This document shows positions 8,161 to 16,810 of a stretch of 64,000 nt of DNA, one piece after another. The notes under the pieces are model-generated. The model did no database searches. It was not told where the DNA came from and saw only the letters and a list, made by a program, of their open reading frames with translations. Position 1 is the stretch's first letter. Each line of letters begins with the position of its first letter. The DNA is from Verrucomicrobiota bacterium (GTDB lineage Bacteria > Verrucomicrobiota > Verrucomicrobiia > CAIQCK01), in assembly GCA_016222825.1 (NCBI GenBank), contig JACRQF010000020.1, forward strand, positions 62,001-126,000, written 5' to 3'. Made by a program: the position numbers and the translations under genes.

Positions 8161-8791
8161 GGCGCAACACCCGCCGGCCTTCGATGACCAGCCGGCTCTC
8201 GGCGATCAACCGCACGGCTTCGGGATAGATGCGGTGTTCCTCGATTTGGACGCGGGCGTGGAGTGTCTGCGCCGTGTCGCTGTCGAGCACCGGCACGGCG
8301 GCCTGGACGATGATCGGGCCGCTGTCCACGCCGGCGTCCACGAAGTGAACCGTGCAGCCGGCCACCTTCGCGCCGTAGTCGAGCGCCTGCTTCCACGACT
8401 GCAAGCCGGGGAACGCCGGCAGGAGCGCGGGATGGATGTTGATGACGCGGCTTGGAAACGCTTTCAGGAAGTCGTCCTTCAGCACGCGCATGAAACCGGC
8501 GAGGCAGACCAGTTCCACGCCGCGCTCGCGCAGCGCGGCGACGTAACGCTGCTCCACGTCCGGCTCCAGCTTGGTGCGGAACTTGCCCGGCGCGAGGTAA
8601 AGCGCCTCGATGCCAGCCTGCCGGGCGCGGTCGAGGATTTTCGCGTTCTCGACGTCGCTGATGATGACGACGATTTCGGCGGGGAAGCCGGGCTGGGCGC
8701 ACGCGTCGAGCAACGCCTGGCAGTTGGTGCCGCTGCCGGAGCCGAGCACGCCGAGACGAAGTTTGTGTTGAGGGGAAACTGGCTGGCTCAT
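8153..8791 (-). CDS. purN: Phosphoribosylglycinamide formyltransferase (GART)
   Basis: PurN transfers a formyl group from 10-formyl-tetrahydrofolate to GAR, the third step of purine synthesis. The 212-residue protein is of normal length. It shows the nucleotide-binding start RLGVLGSGSGTNCQALLDA, the catalytic Asn/His in RVINIHPALLPAFPG, and the catalytic Asp in VHFVDAGVDSGPII, with the folate-binding loop near LAGFMRVL. The C-terminus is the usual IEEHRIYPEAVRLIAE. The gene overlaps a tiny downstream frame and follows the sigma factor gene after an 80-bp gap with a hairpin. folD, which helps supply its cofactor, is elsewhere in the window (60363-61259). Confidence 0.95.
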   Translation of the reverse strand: MSQPVSPQHKLRLGVLGSGSGTNCQALLDACAQPGFPAEIVVIISDVENAKILDRARQAGIEALYLAPGKFRTKLEPDVEQRYVAALRERGVELVCLAGFMRVLKDDFLKAFPSRVINIHPALLPAFPGLQSWKQALDYGAKVAGCTVHFVDAGVDSGPIIVQAAVPVLDSDTAQTLHARVQIEEHRIYPEAVRLIAESRLVIEGRRVLRRE

Positions 8792-8827
8792 TTGAAATTG
8801 AATGTCGCGGTTGCGTTGTTACGGGTG

Positions 8828-8850
8828 GGGCGCGACCGGCGGTCGCGCCC
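8828..8850. repeat. GC-rich perfect hairpin between sigma-factor gene and purN
   Basis: The arms GGGCGCGACC (8828-8837) and GGTCGCGCCC (8841-8850) are perfectly complementary around a 3-base loop (or a 9-bp stem with a 5-base loop). No T-run follows on either strand, so it is a weak candidate for an intrinsic terminator. It looks more like a REP-type extragenic palindrome. Confidence 0.5.
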
Positions 8851-8871
8851 TGCCATTCGCTGCAATCCAAA

Positions 8872-9999
8872 TTACGCCAAACAGAGCGCCAGTTCGCGCA
8901 GCAACTCGCGCGAGCCGCAGCTCTGGACGCGCTCGATGGCGCGCTTCTCGCGCCGGTCCACTTCCTGGAAGCTGATGCCGATGAGCCGCGCGGTTTCCTC
9001 CAGCGAATGCGCCACGCCGTCGGCATTGAGGCCGTAACGGAGCACGATCACCTGCCGTTGCTTATCCGTCAGGCACTCAAAAAGCCGATCCAGCAGCGGG
9101 CGGATTTCGTTTTGCGCCAGCGCCTCCGCCGGATGCGTGAGTTGCTCATCGTGCGCTTCGCCGCCGTCCGCCCATGCCGTTTCCAGCGACACCCGTTGCG
9201 GCATAATTTCCAACTGCCGCAACCGCGGCAGCGCGTTCACCGGCACATGCACCGGCGTGCGCTGGCCTTGCAGGAAACGGAGCATCGCGCCGCGAATCCA
9301 CTCCTGCGCGCACGTCGAGAGCCGGCATCCGGTGGTGTTGGCGGTCTTGTCAATCGCGTGCAGCAGCGCCATGCAGCCTTCCTGAAACGCGTCGTGGAAC
9401 TGGTCCGGCCCCGAGGTCATCCGCGCCGCGAGGTCATACACCAGCCGCACCTGCGCGAAAAACAAATCCGTTTGCGCCGCCTTGTAGCGCGGGTAGTCGC
9501 GCTTGATGTGCAGCTTGAGCTTGTCGAACAGCGACACCAACTCGCCCGGCAACAGCCAGCGCCGGCGCGCGGCGGGAATGTCGTCCTCGGCGCCGAACTG
9601 GAAGAGGATGTGCCGCGCCTGCCGGGCGGTGATGTTGCCGGTGAAACTCTCCAGCACGCCCAGCAGCACGTCCTTCTGGTGCTCCACCAGCAACGACTGG
9701 ATCGCCTGCTGCGCGCTCACGCCCTGACGGCCGCCGCGCAGGTCGCGCAACTGCATTTCGATCAGGATGCTCTGCCGGAACTGCGGCCAACTCATCAGAT
9801 CAGCGAGAAACCGGCGGTAATGCGCCACCGTCTGCCGCAACCGCTGCTCGCGGACGGCATCGAGCGTCTCCACCGACGCGCCGCTCTCGCGAACGTAGCG
9901 GATCAGCCGCTCATAGCCGTCCGCGCGGCAAGACGCGACACCTCCCGGCTGAAACGCGCCGGTTTCGGGAAGGGCCTGCTTGGTGGTCGCCGCGATCAT
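8872..9999 (-). CDS. Divergent RNA polymerase sigma-70 family factor
   Basis: This sigma factor has about 375 residues. The first 170 or so are not recognised and lack a clear region 1.2. Region 2.1-2.2 appears as FFAQVRLVYDLAARM and FHDAFQEGCMALLHAIDK, and region 2.3-2.4 as CRLSTCAQEWIRGAMLRFLQ. A region 3-like part follows (TPVHVPVNALPRLRQLE). Region 4 carries the helix-turn-helix: LTDKQRQVIVLRYGLN, then SLEETARLIGISFQEVDRRE. The ATG at 9999 is preferred over an upstream TTG at 10041; neither has a good ribosome site. It is longer than ECF sigmas and is probably an alternative (group 2/3) factor. Its regulon is unknown; no anti-sigma gene adjoins it. Confidence 0.8.
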   Translation of the reverse strand: MIAATTKQALPETGAFQPGGVASCRADGYERLIRYVRESGASVETLDAVREQRLRQTVAHYRRFLADLMSWPQFRQSILIEMQLRDLRGGRQGVSAQQAIQSLLVEHQKDVLLGVLESFTGNITARQARHILFQFGAEDDIPAARRRWLLPGELVSLFDKLKLHIKRDYPRYKAAQTDLFFAQVRLVYDLAARMTSGPDQFHDAFQEGCMALLHAIDKTANTTGCRLSTCAQEWIRGAMLRFLQGQRTPVHVPVNALPRLRQLEIMPQRVSLETAWADGGEAHDEQLTHPAEALAQNEIRPLLDRLFECLTDKQRQVIVLRYGLNADGVAHSLEETARLIGISFQEVDRREKRAIERVQSCGSRELLRELALCLA

Positions 10000-10123
10000 A
10001 AGAAACTGCCGAACATTACCCCCGGTTGGCGCTTGTGGCAATTTCTTAGTGACGGACCGCTCTTGTTGCAGGCCGCTATCGCGCCAGGAGGTCCGCCTTC
10101 AGCGCTGCCGTCGCACGGGTTCA

Positions 10124-10142
10124 TGGCCCCGATACGGGGCCA
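10124..10142. repeat. Small perfect palindrome upstream of the sigma-factor gene
   Basis: TGGCCCC and GGGGCCA (7-bp arms, 5-base loop) lie 125 bp upstream of the sigma-factor start and 43 bp beyond the end of the deaminase-like gene. It could be a weak terminator for the latter (no T-run seen) or an operator. Only the dyad is certain. Confidence 0.35.
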
Positions 10143-10184
10143 AAGTTGGAGGCATTGACTACCCAAACCCTCCGGCGCGGGTCT

Positions 10185-10613
10185 TCAGCCTCGCTTCCGC
10201 TTCCGCGGAATCCGGACCAGTTCGATGCCGAACTCCTTCGCCAGCGCAAAGGCCAGCTTGTCACGGCCGTAAACGTCGCGGAACACGATCCGCTTGACGC
10301 CCTTGGAGGCGATGAACGTCATGCAACTCCGGCACGGAAGCAGCGTGACGGCCAGGAACTTGCATTGGCCGGGGCCGACCGAGCGCAGCGCGTTGACCTC
10401 GGCGTGAATGACCCGCGCCAGCCGGCCGTCGCGGTCCGACCAGTCAATCTCCACCTTTGGCGGCGGCCCGTTGTAGCCGAGACTCACCGAGTTGTCCTGT
10501 AGGACGGCGCACGCCCCGACCTGCACATAAGGATCCTGCGACCGGCAACTCGCGATAGTCTCCGCGAGGATAAGCGCGGTCTCTTCCCATGTTTTGCGGT
10601 TGCGAGGTTTCAT
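10185..10613 (-). CDS. Deoxycytidylate (dCMP) deaminase / ComEB-like cytidine deaminase family protein
   Basis: This zinc deaminase has about 142 residues. The first zinc motif is VIHAEVNAL (His ligand, catalytic Glu) and the second is PCRSC (two Cys ligands). The start RKTWEETALILAETIASCRS and the core VQVGACAVLQDNSVSLGYNG match dCMP deaminases, which make dUMP for thymidylate synthesis. Specificity for dCMP over another cytidine or guanine compound is inferred from the family. ATG at 10613 fits the family N-terminus; a GTG at 10661 would add 16 residues without visible homology. The basic tail (RIPRKRKRG) is unusual but small. Confidence 0.8.
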   Translation of the reverse strand: MKPRNRKTWEETALILAETIASCRSQDPYVQVGACAVLQDNSVSLGYNGPPPKVEIDWSDRDGRLARVIHAEVNALRSVGPGQCKFLAVTLLPCRSCMTFIASKGVKRIVFRDVYGRDKLAFALAKEFGIELVRIPRKRKRG

Positions 10614-10687
10614 TGTTGGTAAACCGGATTTCGGTCGCGCTCTTTTTTCTAAACCATCCACGCCGCGTCAGCAAATGCCCAGCAGTC

Positions 10688-11419
10688 TTAGTCCGTCTGC
10701 AAACTTCGACTCCTGATGCGCCTCCGAACGAAGGCTATTGCCAGCAACACCGATAGTGCGACAGCGAATGGGGCCATAAGAAGCAGGCCAAATCGCAGTG
10801 AAGACCACGTTTCGGATGGACGAGCCACTGCCGATGGTGCGCCAACAGCGATCTCCATTGCCGCATGAACTGCTACGAGTAAGCCGTAGCCAAAAGGAAA
10901 GAAGGCAACGATCCCCAAAGTCGTTGCCAATCCACGAAGAAACGGGTGACGCTCCAGAAACGTCAGTGGTTGATGCACCAACTCTGGCGACTTCTGCCAT
11001 GCCTGATACCGCTCATCAATGACCGGCTTCAATCGCAGCCAGTTCTCTTCAGTGAATGGGATGTGGTATGTGTTCGGCAGTTTGTCGCAGAGGGTTTTCT
11101 GGAGATCTGTCAGATACGTTCCCCGCTTGTAATCGAAATAGTCCCGCGCAAAAGCGTTTCCCTTATCAGATAACATGTCCTCAGCAAGGCAGCCATCCCA
11201 TGCCTTCCACAGCAACGCTGGCAAGCTCAGCTTCCCTGCCTTGTAAGAGTCGAGATCGTCGGCGCACTCAAAAAGGAAATGTTCGCTAACGAGGCTGTTC
11301 TCAACGAGCCAGCGCATGAAAAACGCGATGTGATGGACAGCGTAATCTTCGGACAAACCCTCTTCCTCCACCTGTTCGAGGTGATGCTTGCCTTTGTCGT
11401 ATACCGTGTCGCGGCTCAT
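10688..11419 (-). CDS. Membrane protein with N-terminal DUF7832-like helical domain
   Basis: A 243-residue protein in two parts. The N-terminal 150 residues are soluble and acidic. The opening YDKGKHHLEQVEEEGLSEDY, followed by AVHHIAFFMRWLVENSLVSE, resembles a widespread uncharacterised family often seen near toxin/immunity genes (family recalled, not searched). The C-terminal 90 residues hold two or three membrane helices (GLATTLGIVAFFPFGYGLLVA and FGLLLMAPFAVALSVLLAIAF) and end with a basic RRRIRSRS tail. GC content is clearly below that of neighbouring argH and acsA, which suggests recent acquisition. Function unknown. Confidence 0.65.
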   Translation of the reverse strand: MSRDTVYDKGKHHLEQVEEEGLSEDYAVHHIAFFMRWLVENSLVSEHFLFECADDLDSYKAGKLSLPALLWKAWDGCLAEDMLSDKGNAFARDYFDYKRGTYLTDLQKTLCDKLPNTYHIPFTEENWLRLKPVIDERYQAWQKSPELVHQPLTFLERHPFLRGLATTLGIVAFFPFGYGLLVAVHAAMEIAVGAPSAVARPSETWSSLRFGLLLMAPFAVALSVLLAIAFVRRRIRSRSLQTD

Positions 11420-11434
11420 GGGAAACAGTTCCCA

Positions 11435-12820
11435 CTACTTGCTCAGCAACTTCTCCCACCGCTTCAATTGCCGCTGCACATTTGCGGAGGACGGCGCGCC
11501 GGTGAGGGCGCGGGCGGCGAGCGCCCGGCGCACGTCAAAGACCTGCCGCACGTCGGTGCCGAACTTGGGCGAGAGTTGACGGAATGACCCCAGCGGAAGC
11601 GCGTTCAGCGGTTTGCCTAGCTTCTCAGCTTCGGCGACGAGCGCGCCAACGATGTGATGGGCCTGGCGGAAGGGGACGCCTTTCTTCACGAGATAGTCGG
11701 CGAGGTCTGTCGCCAGCAGCGCGGGATCGCTCGCGGCGGACTCGCAACGCTCGCGGACGATGCGCGTGTTCAACAGCATGTCAGCCAGCACGCCGAGCGT
11801 GGAGCGGAGCGTGTCGGCGGTATCGAAGAGCCGCTCCTTGTCTTCCTGCAGGTCGCGGTTGTAGGTCATCGGCAGACCTTTGAGCAGCGTCAGCAGCGCG
11901 ACGAGGTTTCCATAGACCCGGCCTGTCTTGCCGCGCGCCAGTTCGGCGATGTCGGGGTTCTTCTTCTGCGGCATCAGCGACGAGCCGGTGGTGTAGGCGT
12001 CGGCGATGCGGATGAAGCCGAACTCCGCCGAAGCCCAGAGGATGAGGTCCTCCGCCAACCGCGAGACGTGCAGCGCGATGAGCGCGCCGTCGGCGAGAAA
12101 CTCGATTATGAAGTCGCGGTCGCTGACGGCGTCCATCGAGTTCTGCGTAGCGCCGTCGAAGCCGAGTTCCTTGGCGATGAACTCGCGGTCGAGCGGGAGC
12201 GTGGAGCCGGCGAGTGCGCCGGAGCCGAGCGGGCAGACGTTGGTGCGCTTGAACGCGTCGTTGAGGCGGCCGTGGTCGCGGTCGAACATTTCGACGTAGG
12301 CAAGCAGGTGATGCGCGAGCAACACCGGTTGCGCGCGCTGAAGATGCGTGTAGCCGGGAATGATGACGTCGTCGTTGGCCGCCGCCAGCATCAGCAGCGA
12401 CCACTGGAGATCACGCAGGTCGCCCTGGACGAGCTGGATTTGGTCGCGAACGAAGAGCCTTACGTCCAGTGCCACCTGGTCGTTGCGGCTGCGGGCGGTG
12501 TGAAGCTTTGCGCCGGCGGGCACGCGCCGGGTCAGCTCGGACTCGATGTTCATGTGGACGTCTTCGAGGTCGGCGCGCCAGGTGAACTTGCCGGCGGCGA
12601 TTTCCATGCCGATTTGCTCAAGGCCCTTGACGATGGCGGCGAACTCGGCGCGGGAGAGCACGCCGATCTTCGCGAGCATCTTCGCGTGGGCGATGCTGCC
12701 GCGGATGTCGTAAGGCGCGAGCCGGTAATCGAACGAAACCGACTCGGTGAAACGCTGGACGGCTTCGGCAGGCCCGGCGGTGAAGCGCCCGCCCCATGTG
12801 GCGTGTTTCTTGGTTGGCAT
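11435..12820 (-). CDS. argH: Argininosuccinate lyase
   Basis: ArgH splits argininosuccinate into arginine and fumarate, the last step of arginine synthesis. It is 461 residues, as expected for this fumarase/aspartase superfamily homotetramer. The start is MPTKKHATWGGRF. Key regions are the ARSRNDQVALDVRLF segment, PGYTHLQRAQPVLLAHH with the catalytic His, and the superfamily signature GSSLMPQKKNPD with the flexible catalytic Ser loop. The ATG at 12820 places WGGRF at the usual distance from the N-terminus; the longer frame upstream is not conserved. It stands 15 bp beyond the low-GC membrane gene and has no other arg genes beside it. Confidence 0.96.
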   Translation of the reverse strand: MPTKKHATWGGRFTAGPAEAVQRFTESVSFDYRLAPYDIRGSIAHAKMLAKIGVLSRAEFAAIVKGLEQIGMEIAAGKFTWRADLEDVHMNIESELTRRVPAGAKLHTARSRNDQVALDVRLFVRDQIQLVQGDLRDLQWSLLMLAAANDDVIIPGYTHLQRAQPVLLAHHLLAYVEMFDRDHGRLNDAFKRTNVCPLGSGALAGSTLPLDREFIAKELGFDGATQNSMDAVSDRDFIIEFLADGALIALHVSRLAEDLILWASAEFGFIRIADAYTTGSSLMPQKKNPDIAELARGKTGRVYGNLVALLTLLKGLPMTYNRDLQEDKERLFDTADTLRSTLGVLADMLLNTRIVRERCESAASDPALLATDLADYLVKKGVPFRQAHHIVGALVAEAEKLGKPLNALPLGSFRQLSPKFGTDVRQVFDVRRALAARALTGAPSSANVQRQLKRWEKLLSK

Positions 12821-12908
12821 GGGCCAGACTATAAGGAATGGGCGGCGGAAAGCCAAGCGCGCCGCGGCAGACCACGGAATGGCCAATGACCAATGACGCA
12901 ATGGTCGT

Positions 12909-14033
12909 TCAGTTCGACGGCCAGTTGCGCATGAACTTGACGAGGTCGGCCACGGCGGGACTCTTGCCGGTGCGGACGTAGAAGCCGCTCGTGGAGACGC
13001 CCACCAGCAGCGACATTTCCTTGTCGAACCCGAGCAGGTTGCCGAGACAGAAGCCGGCGTTGAAGTGGTCGCCCGCGCCAGTCGTAATCAGCGGCCTCAC
13101 GCAGAACGGCCCGTCCACGAGCGCGGAACCTTTCGCGTCCACCGCCACCGCGTAGGCCGTGGGATGCACCACCAGCCGCTCGATCTTCAACGCGGCGAAA
13201 ATCTTTTCGGCCAGTTCCTGGATCGAATCCTTGGACTCGTCGTCGGTGTTGATGCCGAGCACCTCGCCGATCTCGTGCGCTTCCTTTTGGTTCAGGCCGA
13301 GGATGACGCGGTAAAAGCGACCGAACTTCTGGATGAGGTCGAGCGCCTCGCGGATGTCGGCGGCGGTGCGTTTCTCCGGGTCGGCGAGGTCGAAGAAAAC
13401 GACCGGCTTGTGCTTCGGCTCGGCTTTCGGCAGCGCCTTGGAGAGGATTTGCCGCCAGATGTCGCTCATGTGCGGCAGCATCGTCCAGTTCACATAGGCG
13501 ACGAACGAACTGCCCGTCAGCAGCTTCTTGAGTGTCGGCAGGCCGACGCGCTTGACGATGTTTTGCCAGTTCACGTCGCCGAGCGTCTCGTGCTTGCCGA
13601 GCATGATCTTGCCGTCCTCGAATTCCAGCGCGTCGGTGTGGCCGGGGTCGGCGATGCTGATGACCTTGGCGCGTTTGGCCATCGGTTCGAAAACGGAGTG
13701 GAGGTTCGGGAAGCCGAGGTTGCCGATGTAGGTGACCTTCAGGCCCATGCTGGCGAGGGCGTTGGCCATGATGGGGCCGTTGCCGCCGAGCTTCATCATC
13801 TGGACGACGAGTTGCATGTTGGTGCTCTTGCCCGCAGCGCCGGCGACCTTCTCGGCGAGCTTGGTCATCGTCGGCACGAAGGTGTATTTGTCGAGCGCCT
13901 CGCGCTTGTCCACGACGCGGATGATCTCGTCCACGAAGCCGTCGAAGCCGACGGTGGCGGTGAGCTTGGGCACTATGGCCTTGGCGGCGGCGAGCTTGCT
14001 GGCGACAAACGGGCGAAGTTCTTCTGGATTCAT
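12909..14033 (-). CDS. PfkB-family carbohydrate/nucleoside kinase
   Basis: A 374-residue ribokinase-fold kinase. The N-terminal signature region reads GGNGPIMANALASMGLKVTYIGNLG (split here only by the sheet). The C-terminal PfkB signature is TTGAGDHFNAGF, with the catalytic Asp in GAGD and the anion hole in TTGAGD. The protein is longer than typical ribokinases (about 300) because of insertions around KPVVFFDLADPEKRTAADIR. The opening VGFDGFVDEIIRVVD is seen in a sugar-kinase subgroup of unknown substrate. A phosphosugar product is likely, but the substrate is not inferable. The start at 14033 (ATG) was chosen; it is preceded by a repeat-rich gap. Confidence 0.85.
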   Translation of the reverse strand: MNPEELRPFVASKLAAAKAIVPKLTATVGFDGFVDEIIRVVDKREALDKYTFVPTMTKLAEKVAGAAGKSTNMQLVVQMMKLGGNGPIMANALASMGLKVTYIGNLGFPNLHSVFEPMAKRAKVISIADPGHTDALEFEDGKIMLGKHETLGDVNWQNIVKRVGLPTLKKLLTGSSFVAYVNWTMLPHMSDIWRQILSKALPKAEPKHKPVVFFDLADPEKRTAADIREALDLIQKFGRFYRVILGLNQKEAHEIGEVLGINTDDESKDSIQELAEKIFAALKIERLVVHPTAYAVAVDAKGSALVDGPFCVRPLITTGAGDHFNAGFCLGNLLGFDKEMSLLVGVSTSGFYVRTGKSPAVADLVKFMRNWPSN

Positions 14034-14299
14034 GGCGCGCGAGGATAGCGGGCGGCTGCGGGGAATCAACAAACTTTTGCGGGGAGCTGGCGTTCCGTTT
14101 CAGTTGCGAGGCCCGCCGGACAAGACACCGGATGCACAAAGGCGCTTGTCAGAAGCGGAGTGGCTCCATAAGATGCGCGCGCCGTCGAAAGGAGATGCTC
14201 GTGATCGGCCCGACATCAGAACAGCGCCTGCTGCAGCTTGCCGGCCTTGCGCCGGAGAAACCTCCGCACAGCTCCGCGTTCAACGCGTCCGGCCAAAGC

Positions 14300-14614
14300 C
14301 CGGCCGCCATCCCGGAATGGTCCGTTGAACTCAGCCAATGGTCCGCCGAAGTCAGCAGGCTTTCCGCCGAGATGAGCTGGCTCTCTGTCAGAATCGCCAG
14401 GCTCTCCGCCGAGGTCAACCGTCTCACCGTTGAAGTGAGCCAGCTCTCCGCCAAGACCCGCGGGCAGCCCGCTGAAGCCGTCCAGTTGTCCGCCGAGGCG
14501 GGCGAACGATCCGCTGAAGCCAGCAAGCGGTTCGTCGAGGCGAGTGAACGGTTTGCCGAGGCCAGCCATTGGTTCGGTAGGATCGCCGCTTGGTTCGGAG
14601 GCGCGACCACTCCC
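14300..14614. repeat. Degenerate tandem repeat, period 21 bp, about 15 units (field A)
   Basis: Between the PfkB kinase and hflC (a gap of about 690 bp) lie about 15 consecutive 21-bp units in perfect phase. Units from 14321 start with TCCGCCGA(A/G) and end near CAGCTC or GGCTT; boundaries fall at 14321, 14342, 14363, 14384 and so on to 14594. Because 21 is divisible by 3, each frame gives a heptad. The plus strand reads like LSAEVSR, SWLSVRI and ASERFAE; the minus strand like GELAHF or ESLLTSAD. Plus-strand translation from 14132 is open for 173 codons, but the same openness occurs in other frames, so coding is unproven. The rest of the gap (14034-14299 and 14615-14726) shows nothing recognisable. 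Confidence 0.85.
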
Positions 14615-14726
14615 CTGGCCAGCGACTCGCAGGCGTTTGCCTGTCCGGAATGATCTGGTTGGGAATCGTCGCGCGGTCTGAAGGCCCAAGGTTCGGCGTG
14701 TCGCGGGCGCTGGAGCCGCCGGCCGA

Positions 14727-15740
14727 TCAACGTTTCGCGGCGGGGGCGGATGGCGGAGGCGGCGTCGCGGTGGAGGCGGCGCGCTTGAGCAGGCCGAAGA
14801 AATCGCTGTCGGTGGAGAGCAGCAGGGTGGAGTCCTTGGCGAAAACCTTCTTGTAGGTTTCCATGCTCTTGATGAAGGCGTAGAACTCCGCGGCCTGAGC
14901 GTTCTGCGTGTAGGCGCGGGCGTAAATCTCGGCGGCCTTGGCGTCGGCTTCGCCGCGAATCCGCTGCGCCTCGCGGTAGGCCGTGGACTGGATGTCGTTG
15001 AGTTCGCGCTCCTTCTGGCCGGCGATGCGCGCGGCGGAGCCTTCGCCCTCGGAGCGGAACGCTTGGGCGATCTGCTGCCGCTCGCTCATCATGCGCTTGT
15101 AAATGCTGTCTAGGACTTCGGGATTGTAGTCCACGCGCTTGATCCGCAGGTCGAGCAATTCGATGCCGAAATCGGCGAGTTTGCCCTCGGCGGCTTTCTT
15201 GATTTCCTCTTCGATCTTGCACCGGCCAACTTTGATGGGTGGCAGCGCGCCCACGGAGCCGAGGACGGCGGAACCCGCGGGGCCTTTCAGCGAATCGTCC
15301 TGCGCCGGCTTGCGGTTCTTGTCGGTGCGGATGATTTCAATCAGCTCGTGCTTGGCGACGGCGTTGCGGGTTTCGCTGCCTAGGATGTCCTCGAGCCGCG
15401 ACCCGGCGCTGCGCTCGTCGCGAATGCGCAGGAAATACTGCATCGCCTCCTTGACCCGCCACCGCGCGAAGGTTTCCACATAGATGTAGGTCTTGTCCTT
15501 GGTCGGGATGCCCACCGGCGCGCCATCCCATTCGAGGAAGCGTTTTTCGATGCGGTTGACGGCTTGGATGAACGGCTGTTTGAAGTGCAGGCCCGGCTCG
15601 ACGACCGGTTCGCCCACCGGTTTGCCAAACTGGGTGATGATGACCTGCTCCATTTCGTTCACGGTGTAGCAAATCTCGGCAAGCGCGAAGAACGCGACCA
15701 ACGCGCCGACGGCAAGAGCGATGAGATTGCCGGGCTTCAT
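14727..15740 (-). CDS. hflC: HflC-like SPFH/prohibitin-domain protein
   Basis: HflC with HflK forms a ring complex in the inner membrane that encloses and modulates the FtsH protease. The 337-residue protein has one N-terminal membrane anchor (LIALAVGALVAFFALAEICY), the SPFH domain from about residue 25 (MEQVIITQFGKPVG, then PGLHFKQPFIQAVNRIEKR), a charged coiled coil (SERQQIAQAFRSEGEGSAAR, IRGEADAKAAEIYA) and the typical ending METYKKVFAKDSTLLLSTDSDFF-like strand. It overlaps the hflK stop by ATGA (15737-15740), with GGGGAGG just upstream as ribosome site. It is the last gene of the minus-strand block that starts with the kinases. Confidence 0.9.
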   Translation of the reverse strand: MKPGNLIALAVGALVAFFALAEICYTVNEMEQVIITQFGKPVGEPVVEPGLHFKQPFIQAVNRIEKRFLEWDGAPVGIPTKDKTYIYVETFARWRVKEAMQYFLRIRDERSAGSRLEDILGSETRNAVAKHELIEIIRTDKNRKPAQDDSLKGPAGSAVLGSVGALPPIKVGRCKIEEEIKKAAEGKLADFGIELLDLRIKRVDYNPEVLDSIYKRMMSERQQIAQAFRSEGEGSAARIAGQKERELNDIQSTAYREAQRIRGEADAKAAEIYARAYTQNAQAAEFYAFIKSMETYKKVFAKDSTLLLSTDSDFFGLLKRAASTATPPPPSAPAAKR

Positions 15741-16720
15741 GGTTTCGCCTCCCCGGTCTTCAACGTCTGCTGCAAGACCGGCAGCCACTGGCGCAGCGAC
15801 TCGTCCATGATGATCTTCGGCCCCGCCTGCGGCAGGATTTCGCCCATCGTCTCCAGGTAGATGCGCGTCCGGGTGATTTCGGGCGACTTCACGTATTGCT
15901 CCAGCATCGCGTTGAACGAGGCGACGTCACCCTCGGCTTCGTTGACGCGCTTGGCCTTGTAGCCTTCGGCGGTGCTGATGGTCTGTTGGGCTTCGCCCTT
16001 GGCCTTCGGCACAACTTTATTGTATTCGCCGTTGGCGACGTTGATCGCGTTCTCGCGGTCCTGCTGGGCTTTGTTCACCTCGTTAAAAGACGCTTGCACC
16101 GTCTTGGGCGGGTTGACGTTCTTCAACTGCACCTGATCCACGGACAACCCCAGCTTGTATTGTTTGACCATCTCTTGCAGCCGCGTGAGCGCGGCCATCT
16201 CGATCTCCTGCCGGCCGATGGTGATGACCTCGTCCACGGTGCGATCGCCGACCACTTCGCGCATGACCGCCTCGGACAGGTCACGCAACGTCTGGCCGGG
16301 ATTGCGCACATCGAACAAATACTGTTTTGGGTCGCAAATGCGATACTGCACCACCCACTCCACCAGTGCGGCGTTCAGGTCGCCGGTGACCATGGATTTT
16401 TCCCGGTCCGGCTCATATCCCACCTGGTCGGGGTTGCTGTAGCCGGCGCTGGAAAAACCAAATTCCATCTTCAGTTGCCGCCGCGTTGGCAGCACCGACA
16501 CCTGGTCAATGCCCAGCGGCAGTTTGAAATGCAGCCCCGACTCCACCTTCGTGTGGAACTTCCCGAACCGCAGCACCACCGCTTCGTATTCCGCCCCCAC
16601 GGTGTAGAACGAGGTCCACGCGACCAGCAGGACGAGCGCGCCGACGAGGCCGGCACCGATGCAGCCGGCGGGCGGCCTGTGGCCGGGAACGTCAATGGTT
16701 GGTGGAATCCTCGGATTCAT
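15737..16720 (-). CDS. hflK: HflK-like SPFH/prohibitin-domain protein
   Basis: Partner of HflC in the FtsH-modulating membrane complex. 327 residues: a short Pro-rich cytoplasmic start, a membrane segment (GLVGALVLLVAWTSFYTVG), and the SPFH domain starting GAEYEAVVLRFGKFHTKVES with GLHFKLPLGIDQVSVL. A coiled-coil region with QQDRENAINVANGEYNKVVP and EAQQTISTAEGYKAKRVNEAEG follows, then YLETMGEILPQAGPKIIMDE. The N-terminal Gly-rich region of E. coli HflK is absent. It is 90 bp from the kinase gene upstream, so it may share its transcript, although a promoter in the gap cannot be excluded. Confidence 0.9.
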   Translation of the reverse strand: MNPRIPPTIDVPGHRPPAGCIGAGLVGALVLLVAWTSFYTVGAEYEAVVLRFGKFHTKVESGLHFKLPLGIDQVSVLPTRRQLKMEFGFSSAGYSNPDQVGYEPDREKSMVTGDLNAALVEWVVQYRICDPKQYLFDVRNPGQTLRDLSEAVMREVVGDRTVDEVITIGRQEIEMAALTRLQEMVKQYKLGLSVDQVQLKNVNPPKTVQASFNEVNKAQQDRENAINVANGEYNKVVPKAKGEAQQTISTAEGYKAKRVNEAEGDVASFNAMLEQYVKSPEITRTRIYLETMGEILPQAGPKIIMDESLRQWLPVLQQTLKTGEAKP

Positions 16721-16810
16721 CTTCTTGACGCGCGCAACCTAGCGGAACGCCGGGACGGATGCAAGCACTCCCGGCTCGTTGAGCGGCGGAAACTGGCGCT
16801 GGCTGGGGCG

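Noticed and set aside
14132..14653. 173-codon plus-strand frame with LSAEVSR heptads
   Set aside because: Open because 21-bp repeats preserve frame on both strands. No ribosome site or conserved flanks, so it is listed as a repeat rather than a gene.
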